64,000 nucleotides of DNA from Marinobacter alexandrii. Its GTDB lineage: Bacteria; Bacteroidota; Bacteroidia; Cytophagales; Cyclobacteriaceae. The notes beneath the pieces were generated by a model that had not been told where the DNA came from, did no database searches, and was given only the letters and a program-made list of their open reading frames with translations. The translations under genes and the position numbers were made by a program. Numbering within the stretch: position 1 is the stretch's first letter; every line of letters begins with the position of its first letter. Below are positions 8,691 to 17,343 of this stretch, piece by piece. The DNA lies in the NCBI GenBank assembly GCA_039984955.1, contig JBDWTN010000005.1, positions 62,001-126,000 of the forward strand, given 5' to 3'.

Positions 8691-11654
8691 ATGAAAACAG
8701 TACTCCTGTCCACTCTTCTTTTTTTTATCAATTTCAGCGTTTTCTCTCAGGAAGCAGATACTTTAAAAGCTCATTCATATTTCGCAAAGGCAGATTCATT
8801 TCTCACGCAAGCCAAATATGATAGTTCATTGTTCTGGTTTAACCTCGCAGCAAAAGAATATAAACAAGCAGCTCGCTGGGAAGATCATTTTTTAAGTATA
8901 GGTAAAGCAGCCCGTAGTTTCAGAAAGATGAGAAAGTATGATGAGGCTTGGGAGTTAGCGAAGAAAATTGTTTCTGAAAGTATACAGACATTAGGCATAA
9001 ATAATCTGGGTGAAGCCTATGCTTATTGCGTTATGGGGAATATCAAAGTCTACGGCGAATCCGACCTTGAAAAAGGTATCGAGTTTTACGATAAAGCAAT
9101 TGAGATTCAAAAAAGCACTGAGAACGGACTTTTATATTTATCCTTTTCATATACAGCTAAAGGTCTCGTCTTAAGTACCAAAGGAAATAGTATATCTGCT
9201 ATGGAAGCTTTTCAAAAAGCGTTTGATATTCAAAATGAATTATTCGGCGATGATCATCTTTACACAGCAGGTGGTTACAACAATTTAGGCATGGTGTTTC
9301 TCCAAACAGGTAGTTATGAACTTGCTTCTGAGCATTTTCAACGAGCACTTACCATATTCAAAGAAAAAGTTGGCCAAAAACACCCCTACATACTTTATTC
9401 TATTAATAATATTGGCCTCACCCATTGGCAAAGAGGTGATCTTAATCTTGCATTGAATTATTTTGAAAAAGCTCTTTCACTTAATGAAGAAATTTTTAAT
9501 GAAAAAAACCTCAATTCTGCCGTCTATTTCAACAACCTTGGAATTATCCATAAGGAACTTGGCCATTATCGACTTGCCATAGAATACGAAGAAGCCGCAC
9601 TCAAAATCCGTCAGGAAAAATTGAGCGAAAATGATCCACTATTAGCAGATACTTACAATAATTTAAGTGAAATCTATTTACAAAAAAGAGAGTACGATCT
9701 AGCCTTGAGTTTTTCCTTGAAAGCATTAAAAATCAGAAAAGAAACTTTCGGCGACTCAAGCCCATATGTATCTGAATCATACAATAGCCTTGGCGATATC
9801 TTCATCAGGAAAAAAGATATTAAAAAAGGTATAGAATATATTCAGAAAGCTATTGCTGCCAATGATTCAACTTTTACTTCTTATTCAAATATTTATGAGA
9901 ACCCAAAACTAAAAGATTATTACAGTCCAATTCATTTACTAAGGTCTTTGTCCTTAAAGGCTGAAGCAATGACATTAATGAATGGACTCAAAAACAAAAA
10001 CTTCTCTATTGAGACATACAAATTGTTTAGCAAGCTAACGAATGATCTCAGAAGAAAACAATTAGTTGAATCCGATCAAGTGGTACAAACTGAACTAGCC
10101 CGTACAACACTAAAGAAGGCAGTCGAAACTACAGTAAATCATTATTTTGAAACACAGGATCAAAAATATCTACATGCGGCCTTTGCTTTCGTAGAAGAGA
10201 ATAAGGCAAGTATTTTGTATGAGCAGATATCAAGATTGAATGGGCAGAAATTTCTAAATATTCCTGATAGCCTACTTTCCAAAGAAAGAGAGCTGAAAAT
10301 TGATTTGGCTTTCTACAAATCAAAGGAGTTGTTTGAGATAATGAAAGAAGATGGTTATGATACAATAACCCTAGTCCAGATAAGAGAAAAAATATTTAGA
10401 ATCAAGCGCGAAAAAGAAAAGCTGACCACTAGTCTCGAAAAAGAATTTCCTAAATACTATGAACTAAAATACCATACTGAGCAAGTAACTGTACTTGAGG
10501 TCCAACAAGAATTGGATCATAATACTACTATTGTTGAGTACTTTATTGGCGATAGCGCAATTTTTGCCTTCAAAATCACTCAGAACCAGTTTGAGGTAGA
10601 GCGATTATCAAAAATTGATAGCTTGACTCTCAAAATTGAGAATTTATATAAAAGCCTGAAAGTCAATGATTTTAATACCTATAGCTCATTGGCAATTGAA
10701 TTTCATGATAAGTTGATAGCTCCTTTGAAAATATTAAAGCCAAAGTTAACTATTGTCCCAGATGGAACTCTTTGGTATCTCAACTTCGACTTATTATTAA
10801 CAGAAAAAACTAAAAAAAAGGATTTCAGTTTATGCAAATATCTAATTAAAACCCACACGATTAATTATGTAAACTCTATTAATTTATTGACAGTTGACAA
10901 TAAGTCATTGAGTTCAAATAGCGCTTGTCTGGCATTCTCATATAATAATTCCCAAGATGTAAATACCGGAAGCTCCATGCAATTTCGAGATATTTCAAAA
11001 AAGGATTTGCCGGGAACAAGGCAGGAAATACGATCAATTTCGGAGATCATAGATGGAGAATACTTCTATGGTTCATTTGCGAGCGAGAAAAATTTTAAGA
11101 TGAAAGCCAAAGATTTTGGCATTCTGCATTTAGCTCTGCACGGAGAGATTGATAACGAAAACCCAATGAACTCGAAACTTCTTTTCTCGCAGAGCAAAGA
11201 CAGTATAGAAGATAATAATTTACATGCATTTGAATTGTACAATACTGAATTGAACGCCGATTTAGTAGTTCTGAGTGCATGTAACACTGGCACAGGAAAA
11301 CTCGCCAATGGCGAAGGTATAATGAGTATGGGTAGAGCTTTCGCTTACGCAGGAGCTAAAAGCCTTATAATAAGTCAGTGGGAGCTTTCCGATAATATCA
11401 CTCCTACTTTAATGACCAGCTTCTACATGAACATTACTAATGGAAAACCTAAATCTGAAGCATTAAGAGAAGCGAAACTTACTTATTTATCTACATCCGA
11501 CAACCTTTCAGCTAATCCATATTATTGGGCATCATTGGTTCAGATTGGTAATGATTCCTCTATCTACAGCCGTAGATCTAATAATCGTATTACGCTAGGT
11601 TTAGTCGCAATAATTTTAGTTCTGTTTTTAACCTTATATAAGAAGAAGAGGTGA
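8691..11654 (+). CDS. TPR-CHAT caspase-like protein with signal peptide and C-terminal membrane anchor
   Basis: 987 residues. A signal peptide (MKTVLLSTLLFFINFSVFSQ) is followed by about ten TPR repeats (about 60-390; NNLGMVFLQTGSYELASEHF and similar), a helical linker, and a CHAT domain (about 700-955). The CHAT catalytic pair is present: His817 in ILHLALHG and Cys864 in LSACNTG. A last hydrophobic helix (about 967-982) ends in KKKR. The layout predicts export with TPR and CHAT parts in the periplasm and a short basic cytosolic tail. CHAT domains belong to the caspase-like peptidase clan; the substrate is unknown. It stands next to the ECF sigma/anti-sigma pair and a small lipoprotein. Confidence 0.85.
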   Translation: MKTVLLSTLLFFINFSVFSQEADTLKAHSYFAKADSFLTQAKYDSSLFWFNLAAKEYKQAARWEDHFLSIGKAARSFRKMRKYDEAWELAKKIVSESIQTLGINNLGEAYAYCVMGNIKVYGESDLEKGIEFYDKAIEIQKSTENGLLYLSFSYTAKGLVLSTKGNSISAMEAFQKAFDIQNELFGDDHLYTAGGYNNLGMVFLQTGSYELASEHFQRALTIFKEKVGQKHPYILYSINNIGLTHWQRGDLNLALNYFEKALSLNEEIFNEKNLNSAVYFNNLGIIHKELGHYRLAIEYEEAALKIRQEKLSENDPLLADTYNNLSEIYLQKREYDLALSFSLKALKIRKETFGDSSPYVSESYNSLGDIFIRKKDIKKGIEYIQKAIAANDSTFTSYSNIYENPKLKDYYSPIHLLRSLSLKAEAMTLMNGLKNKNFSIETYKLFSKLTNDLRRKQLVESDQVVQTELARTTLKKAVETTVNHYFETQDQKYLHAAFAFVEENKASILYEQISRLNGQKFLNIPDSLLSKERELKIDLAFYKSKELFEIMKEDGYDTITLVQIREKIFRIKREKEKLTTSLEKEFPKYYELKYHTEQVTVLEVQQELDHNTTIVEYFIGDSAIFAFKITQNQFEVERLSKIDSLTLKIENLYKSLKVNDFNTYSSLAIEFHDKLIAPLKILKPKLTIVPDGTLWYLNFDLLLTEKTKKKDFSLCKYLIKTHTINYVNSINLLTVDNKSLSSNSACLAFSYNNSQDVNTGSSMQFRDISKKDLPGTRQEIRSISEIIDGEYFYGSFASEKNFKMKAKDFGILHLALHGEIDNENPMNSKLLFSQSKDSIEDNNLHAFELYNTELNADLVVLSACNTGTGKLANGEGIMSMGRAFAYAGAKSLIISQWELSDNITPTLMTSFYMNITNGKPKSEALREAKLTYLSTSDNLSANPYYWASLVQIGNDSSIYSRRSNNRITLGLVAIILVLFLTLYKKKR

Positions 11655-11893
11655 GCCTAAATAGGCCACTTGTTATTAGCTTTTAAGAGGAAACATACGG
11701 TAATCTGAGCTCCAATTTCTGCATGAGATTCTCCATTAAAACAGGTACGGCTGTATACAAACGGTCGATTTTTTAAAAATATTTTCACTTTTTGCGGATT
11801 ATTCAATCTTCTCATTGTACCAAATATGAGCTTGTATGGATTAAACTATTTCAACCAAAGAATCAAATTATTAAAATTTTAAAACGCTATGTC

Positions 11894-14800
11894 ATGAAAC
11901 ATCTACTTATTCTGTTTTTAATCTCACTTGCTTTCAGTGGATACTCACAAATACCACGATCTTCCATCACTTCTAACGATGATATTATTGTCCAAACTGC
12001 TAAGCCAGATTCTCTACCGAATGCAAACGCTAGTGGATATTTAGAATACTTACCAGCAAACTATGAGGATCACAATGAGGAGCTTCCTTTGATCGTCTTT
12101 TTACATGGGCAAGGTGAAAGAGGCAATGGAAATACTGAGTTATATAAAACAGCTCACTTGGGAATACCAAATTTTATTGAAGACAACCTAGATCTATGCT
12201 ATGATGTAGATGGCGTGGAGAAATGCTTCATTGTTATTTCACCTCAATTAAGTAAATCGGTTGGTAGCTGGGGAGCAGGAGTTGTCAATGCTGTAATAGA
12301 TTTTGCGATTACCAAGTACCGAGTAGATACCGATCGCATATATCTGGCAGGACATAGCTTGGGCGGCATTGGGGTATACAAGTATGCAAGCACTACAGAT
12401 AGTAAGTATAATCACGAGCTAGCAGCCATCGTTCCTGTCGCAGCAAATGGCATTAGCACGGATGAACAAGGATGCAGAGTTTCTGCAAGGAAAATCAATG
12501 TCAGAGCATACCACAGTAGAGATGATCAAAGTAGAGTGAAATTTCCTGGTGGGGAAGCTTCGTTTAACAGAATCAAAAACTGCGTAGACCCTGTGCCTAC
12601 AGCAGACCTCCAGTTTGTTGCCTATGATGGTTTAAGTCATAATGGCACTCCACAACGAGCCTTTTCGCCAACTGATATTCAGAATGGTCTTAATGTTTAT
12701 GAATGGCTCTTAAGCCATACGCTTGGCGACTCATCAGATTCTACTATAAATCAGCCTCCAATAGCTAATGCGGGTACTGATGTTACTATCTCGTTACCAC
12801 AAGATTCTATTGTTCTTGTAGGTGCTGGTAATGATCCTGATGGTGGTCCTGTAACCTTTGAATGGAGACAAGTCGCTGGTACCGCAGCTACTTTATCAGG
12901 AACTGATTCTGAAGATTTGACTGTTTCCAACTTAACAGCTGGGAGCTTCTCTTTTGCTTTTGAAGTAACTGACGAACACGGATTAATGGATGCTGATACG
13001 ATGGAGGTAATCGTGTTGTCAGAATCAGATGCTTTATTAGGACAAGTAAATGAGAAAGTAACAGATAAAAAAAATGTACGCTACCTGGAATACCTCCCTC
13101 CTTCTTATGACTCATCTGCTGAATATCCTGTATTGATATATTTTCATTCCAAAGATGTTGCCGGCGATAATCTAGACATGATTAAGCAAGAAGGCCCGAT
13201 GTATCACATCACTCAGGAGAAGAAAGACTTTTGCTTCACTATTGATGGGAACCAAGAGTGCTTCATAGTCATCTCTCCTCAGGTGGAAGCTGGAAGCGGC
13301 TTTTTTCGAGGGAAGGTGAATGCTATTTATGATCAAATACTAAGTGACTATAATAGACCTGGCCGTGTTTACCTGACTGGTTTTGATGAAGGCGGCACAG
13401 CCATTTACTCACGATTGCTAGACCCTGAAAATAGTGTCAATCGATATGCGGGTGTAGCTGTGGTAGGTGCTAAGCCTGCTACCACGACTAATTCAGCTCA
13501 GAACATTGGCTTGTTAGACCTGAAGATACTTATCGGCCATGGAACCAATGACGATGATCGTTCATCCACCGAAGCACTCGATTATTACAATGGAATAAGG
13601 TCTACTATGACTACTTCGGATACACTTTTTGCTAGCTATCAAGGAGCTAATCACGAGCAGTCTCTCCAAACTGCTTTTGATCCAACAAATAATGGATCCA
13701 TTTACGAATGGTTGTTTGGAGATAATAGTGTGATACTATTACCTCCAGTAGCAGATGCAGGTTCGGATATTGAAATCACTTTACCACAAGATTCATTGAT
13801 AATATCCGGGATGGGTGATGATCTTGATGGTTCAATAGCTGGTTATGCCTGGACGCAAATTAGTGGCCCATCTCTTACTTTATTCGGAGCAACCTCTAGT
13901 TCTTTGACATTAACCGGTTTACAAGCAGGCTTTTTTGAATTTTCCTTTAAGGTGATTGATTCGGATGGGCTAATGGATACCGATACCATGACCGTGACTA
14001 TCCAATCTGAATCTTTGATAGGGCAAATTACCGAGAAAATCACAGATAAAAAGTCTGTCCCTTATGTTGAATACCTACCTCAGGGTTATGATCCGGCATT
14101 GACTTATCCGGTTCTCATTTATCTTCCTTCGGAAGATGTGGAGGGTTATAGCTTGGGCCTTGTTTACAATGAAGGCCCTTTATATCACATTACTCAAGAG
14201 GGTAAAAACTTTTGCTTTGATGTCGATGGCGTTAATCAATGTTTTATTGTCATCACTCCACAAACAGCAGCAGGTAGTGGCTTCTTTAGAGGGAAGGTAA
14301 ATGCTCTTTATGATCAAATAGAAAAAGATTATAATGAAGAAGGAATCTACATAACAGGTTTTGATGAAGGAGCGTCGGCTATTTATGCTCGTGTACTTGA
14401 TCCGGAAAATAATCCTAACAGGTATGCCGGTATTGGTATTGTAGGAGCTCGTGCAAGCACTTTACCTAATATCTCACAAAATATTGGTTTACTGAACCCT
14501 AAAATCCTAATTGGACATTCAGATGCCGACGAAGAACATTCATATACGAATGTTTTGAATCTTTACAACGATATAGCTGCGAATACAGCTACTGGAGAGA
14601 CTTCCTTTGTGAATTACATAGGTGAAAGCCATAATCAGTCGTTGATTTCCGCTTTTGACCCTGCAAGCCCTACATCAATTTATGCTTGGCTATTTAATAG
14701 TATGGAGGAGACAAATTTAGCAGGCTCATCTTTTTCAAGCGATGGGAATGACCTGATAGATAGTTTAGGATCAAAAGGAAACGAGTCGCGGGTTGTGAAT

Positions 14801-15025
14801 TACATGTTTGATCGTAACTACTCATTAGACTTATTTCGTGGAATAGAAATAGAACAAGATGAAGTAGTAATCCATAATCAGCTTGGACAAAGAGTTCTTC
14901 ACTCTAAGAACTTAAGAAATATTACGTCTCAATTGCAGAATTTGAAAAATGGTATATACTTATACTATTATGTTAGGAATGGTACAGGAGAGTTATACCA
15001 ATATGGTAGAATTGTAATTAAGTAG
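11894..15025 (+). CDS. Secreted protein with three alpha/beta-hydrolase domains, two PKD-like domains and type IX tail
   Basis: I chose the ATG at 11894 (1043 residues) because it begins a clean signal peptide (MKHLLILFLISLAFSGYSQ); an in-frame ATG 34 codons upstream gives a non-signal sequence. Domain 1 (about 40-285) is esterase-like: oxyanion HG (FLHGQGERG), nucleophile Ser155 in GHSLGG, and a His in DGLSHNG. Two PKD/REJ-like domains (ANAGTDVTISLPQDS, ADAGSDIEITLPQDS) separate it from two further copies. In copies 2 and 3 the nucleophile motif is GFDEG (Asp498, Asp824), and HG has become HS or PS, so they are probably inactive or changed. A type IX secretion domain ends the chain. Family: feruloyl-esterase/PHB-depolymerase-like (inference). 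Confidence 0.78.
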   Translation: MKHLLILFLISLAFSGYSQIPRSSITSNDDIIVQTAKPDSLPNANASGYLEYLPANYEDHNEELPLIVFLHGQGERGNGNTELYKTAHLGIPNFIEDNLDLCYDVDGVEKCFIVISPQLSKSVGSWGAGVVNAVIDFAITKYRVDTDRIYLAGHSLGGIGVYKYASTTDSKYNHELAAIVPVAANGISTDEQGCRVSARKINVRAYHSRDDQSRVKFPGGEASFNRIKNCVDPVPTADLQFVAYDGLSHNGTPQRAFSPTDIQNGLNVYEWLLSHTLGDSSDSTINQPPIANAGTDVTISLPQDSIVLVGAGNDPDGGPVTFEWRQVAGTAATLSGTDSEDLTVSNLTAGSFSFAFEVTDEHGLMDADTMEVIVLSESDALLGQVNEKVTDKKNVRYLEYLPPSYDSSAEYPVLIYFHSKDVAGDNLDMIKQEGPMYHITQEKKDFCFTIDGNQECFIVISPQVEAGSGFFRGKVNAIYDQILSDYNRPGRVYLTGFDEGGTAIYSRLLDPENSVNRYAGVAVVGAKPATTTNSAQNIGLLDLKILIGHGTNDDDRSSTEALDYYNGIRSTMTTSDTLFASYQGANHEQSLQTAFDPTNNGSIYEWLFGDNSVILLPPVADAGSDIEITLPQDSLIISGMGDDLDGSIAGYAWTQISGPSLTLFGATSSSLTLTGLQAGFFEFSFKVIDSDGLMDTDTMTVTIQSESLIGQITEKITDKKSVPYVEYLPQGYDPALTYPVLIYLPSEDVEGYSLGLVYNEGPLYHITQEGKNFCFDVDGVNQCFIVITPQTAAGSGFFRGKVNALYDQIEKDYNEEGIYITGFDEGASAIYARVLDPENNPNRYAGIGIVGARASTLPNISQNIGLLNPKILIGHSDADEEHSYTNVLNLYNDIAANTATGETSFVNYIGESHNQSLISAFDPASPTSIYAWLFNSMEETNLAGSSFSSDGNDLIDSLGSKGNESRVVNYMFDRNYSLDLFRGIEIEQDEVVIHNQLGQRVLHSKNLRNITSQLQNLKNGIYLYYYVRNGTGELYQYGRIVIK

Positions 15026-15089
15026 TTATCCCCAAGTTGGAAACAGTAATAATACTATCAAAATCACTTCTTTAAAGAGAACCAAAAAA

Positions 15090-16481
15090 ATGAAAAAAAT
15101 ACTTTTTTTAATTCCATTCTTAATTGGATGTTCATCACAAAAAGAAAAATCTCCATATGAAAAACTTCTTGATTATGAAGGGAAGTATGAATACATCAAT
15201 GAAACTACCCTAGATATTGTTGCTTCTGAAATGGACACTACCCTTTACGCGGTTATAGATAATGCAAAATATCCATTAAAACACATTAAGCTAGATAGTT
15301 TTGTCAATATTCAAAATAGCCCGGTAGTTTTTCAAAGGAATAAAGACAATAACATCTCAGGCTATAAAGCTGGCGGAGAAAAATTTAATTTGATTAGTAA
15401 AGAGTTTCAAAAAATGGAAATGTTTCCAAGAAGAGCTCTTTTTCATAATCCGGACAATTATAGATACAAGCAACCTGAAGAAGTAAATGATGGACTCAAA
15501 GCTGGAGCCTTAGAAGATGCATTTAAGAATCCAGAACCAATTCTGAATATGGTTAAGGAAACTATTAAAGGTGAATACCCGGATGTGCATAGTATACTTA
15601 TCTATAAAAATAGTGAGCTAGTGCTCGAAGAATATTTCTACGGTTATGATAAAGACAAACCACATCAATTAAGGTCTGCCAGCAAATGTTTTATAGGTGG
15701 AATCTTTGGAATTGCCATTGACAAAGGTTTTATTAAAAGCGAAAAAGAAAAATTAATTCCATTTTTTAATACTGAATATGAAGACATTAAAAATATGGAT
15801 GAAAGAAAAAAAGAAATTACGATTGAAGATTTATTAACCTATCGACACGGGATGGACTGTGAAGATAGTAACCCCAAAAGCGAAGGAAACGAATCGATTA
15901 TGATGGAAAGCCAAGATTGGGTAAAATTTACGCTTGACTTACCAATGATAGCAGAGCCTGGAGAAGTTTCATCCTATTGTACTGGCTGTTCAACTACGAT
16001 CGGTCGTTTGGTAGAACTAACAACAAATGAAAAAATTGAAGTGTTTGCTAAGAATTATTTCTTTGAACCTATGGGAATAACTAATTATGATTGGACTTTT
16101 GAACCAAACCCTAATAGTAAAGCAACATTTAATCAAATGTATATTACGCCAAGAGATTTAATGCGATTGGCCAAAATGTATATGGATGATGGAAAGTGGG
16201 ATGGAAAACAAATTATTTCCAAAGAGTGGGTAGATAAAACATTTAGTGGAGAAGAAAGAAGTTTTGGTTACTTATGGAAGCATAAATATTTTATAGTTGA
16301 TGGCAAACAATATAATTCTTATTTGGCTACAGGAAATGGTGGGCAAAAGATAAGCATTTGGCCAGAATTAGATATGATTACAGTATTTACTGGAGGTAAC
16401 TATAACTCATATGCAATTTATGGAAAATCAACACCTCCTAATGAAATGATACCTAACTACATATTAAAAGCAATTCAATAA
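15090..16481 (+). CDS. Class C beta-lactamase-related serine hydrolase, lipoprotein
   Basis: 463 residues. The N-terminus MKKILFLIPFLIGCSS is a lipoprotein signal. An N-terminal region of about 130 residues is followed by a beta-lactamase/DD-peptidase fold: SxxK at Ser196-Lys199 (SASK), a Tyr motif reading YCTG where YxN is usual, and a C-terminal TGNGGQ in the place of the KTG/HTG box. Such proteins are esterases or peptidases more often than true beta-lactamases. It follows the triple-hydrolase gene by 64 bases on the same strand and could share its transcript. The substrate is unknown. Base composition appears more A-rich than in its neighbours. Confidence 0.8.
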   Translation: MKKILFLIPFLIGCSSQKEKSPYEKLLDYEGKYEYINETTLDIVASEMDTTLYAVIDNAKYPLKHIKLDSFVNIQNSPVVFQRNKDNNISGYKAGGEKFNLISKEFQKMEMFPRRALFHNPDNYRYKQPEEVNDGLKAGALEDAFKNPEPILNMVKETIKGEYPDVHSILIYKNSELVLEEYFYGYDKDKPHQLRSASKCFIGGIFGIAIDKGFIKSEKEKLIPFFNTEYEDIKNMDERKKEITIEDLLTYRHGMDCEDSNPKSEGNESIMMESQDWVKFTLDLPMIAEPGEVSSYCTGCSTTIGRLVELTTNEKIEVFAKNYFFEPMGITNYDWTFEPNPNSKATFNQMYITPRDLMRLAKMYMDDGKWDGKQIISKEWVDKTFSGEERSFGYLWKHKYFIVDGKQYNSYLATGNGGQKISIWPELDMITVFTGGNYNSYAIYGKSTPPNEMIPNYILKAIQ

Positions 16482-16488
16482 AAGTCGA

Positions 16489-16506
16489 TATATACCAAGG
16501 TATATA
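16489..16506. repeat. Short inverted repeat after the serine hydrolase stop
   Basis: TATATACC and GGTATATA are separated by two bases, only 7 bases after the stop codon. It could protect the mRNA 3' end; no T run follows. Confidence 0.4.
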
Positions 16507-16561
16507 AGGAATTTAATTTCCTACTTTTCATATACAAAACCGTTTATCAGACTAATAGGCT

Positions 16562-16594
16562 TGGCGATATTATCCATATTCGGAAATATCGCCA
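16562..16594. terminator. Hairpin between convergent genes
   Basis: TGGCGATATT (16562-16571) pairs perfectly with AATATCGCCA (16585-16594), with a 13-base loop. There is no good T run on either side, so it is a weak terminator candidate between the convergent genes 15090-16481 and 16670-16867. Confidence 0.45.
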
Positions 16595-16669
16595 GCTCTA
16601 TTTCCCAGTAAAAACTAGCCCTTCACTCATATCCCAAATGCCTCTTTAACTCAACTTTAGTATTGACTA

Positions 16670-16867
16670 TCAGGTAATCAGAGATCCTATTTCCGTTAAT
16701 CTAACTTTTTCAATTTCATTGCTCCGGTGATTCTCGAAATCGAACTCGAGGTTTTGATCGTCGTAGTTGCCGCGGTAAGCACCACATATTGAAGTTCCGG
16801 ACGAAAGGTGGATTAGAATAATTTGTCCCACCATCAATTTCAGCTGTCTTAATCGATTTTCATTCAT
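16670..16867 (-). CDS. Small hypothetical protein, possibly LSm/Hfq-like
   Basis: 65 residues. The pattern QLKLMVGQIILIHLSSGTSICGAYRG resembles the first two strands of an LSm/Hfq fold (conserved Gly after a short helix, then hydrophobic strand, Gly, strand), and the following GNYDDQNLEFDF is strand-like. The resemblance is by eye and weak. There is no Shine-Dalgarno site. It stands alone between convergent and divergent neighbours, and it could also be a spurious ORF. Confidence 0.4.
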   Translation of the reverse strand: MNENRLRQLKLMVGQIILIHLSSGTSICGAYRGNYDDQNLEFDFENHRSNEIEKVRLTEIGSLIT

Positions 16868-17343
16868 ATTTTATCATTTTTATTTATGAGTATCTGTATG
16901 ATATATGAACGCATAATTAAACCACTTGATGCTTATCATTATTGATTATTCGTTCAATAAATACGAATGGTAGCTGAGTGAATGATATCGGTCTTTGAAT
17001 GCTATTTATATAAATTTGAAAACAATGGTATCACCTTTATCTTTTCAATGAAAATGGGATGAAAATTGTTACGATTCTCCTGATTCTTCCGTTTAAAAAT
17101 GACACATTGATTTGAACATTGACAATCTAAGGGCACCTAATAGTATTCGTACCCAATCCATACATCACTTTTATCTAAATAGATACACTATGGAAGTAGT
17201 GTTTTAGTTTTGACTAGAATAATATCCCATAATTTCAATTTGTTTGCTTCGGTATAACAGGGGCTACTAGTGTTAGTATAATTATATTTTATCTTGAAAT
17301 TAGCATTAATTTAACAACATCATTCTCCACAAGATCGATAACC
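16868..17343. other. 476-base intergenic region
   Basis: AT-rich gap between a minus-strand small gene and the histidine kinase gene. I see no RNA gene and no strong promoter. The only notable bits are TAAATTTG (-7-like) with a TTTG 13 bases before it, which is too close, and an imperfect CTTATCATTATTGATTATT. Confidence 0.5.

Noticed and set aside
8691-11654. TPR-CHAT as part of a CRISPR (Craspase) or gasdermin defence system
   Set aside because: No CRISPR array, gRAMP-type gene or gasdermin is nearby, and the protein has a signal peptide and membrane anchor.
15090-16481. True beta-lactamase
   Set aside because: The YxN box is YCT and the KTG box is replaced by TGNGG; it also has a long extra N-terminal region, so an esterase or peptidase is more likely.
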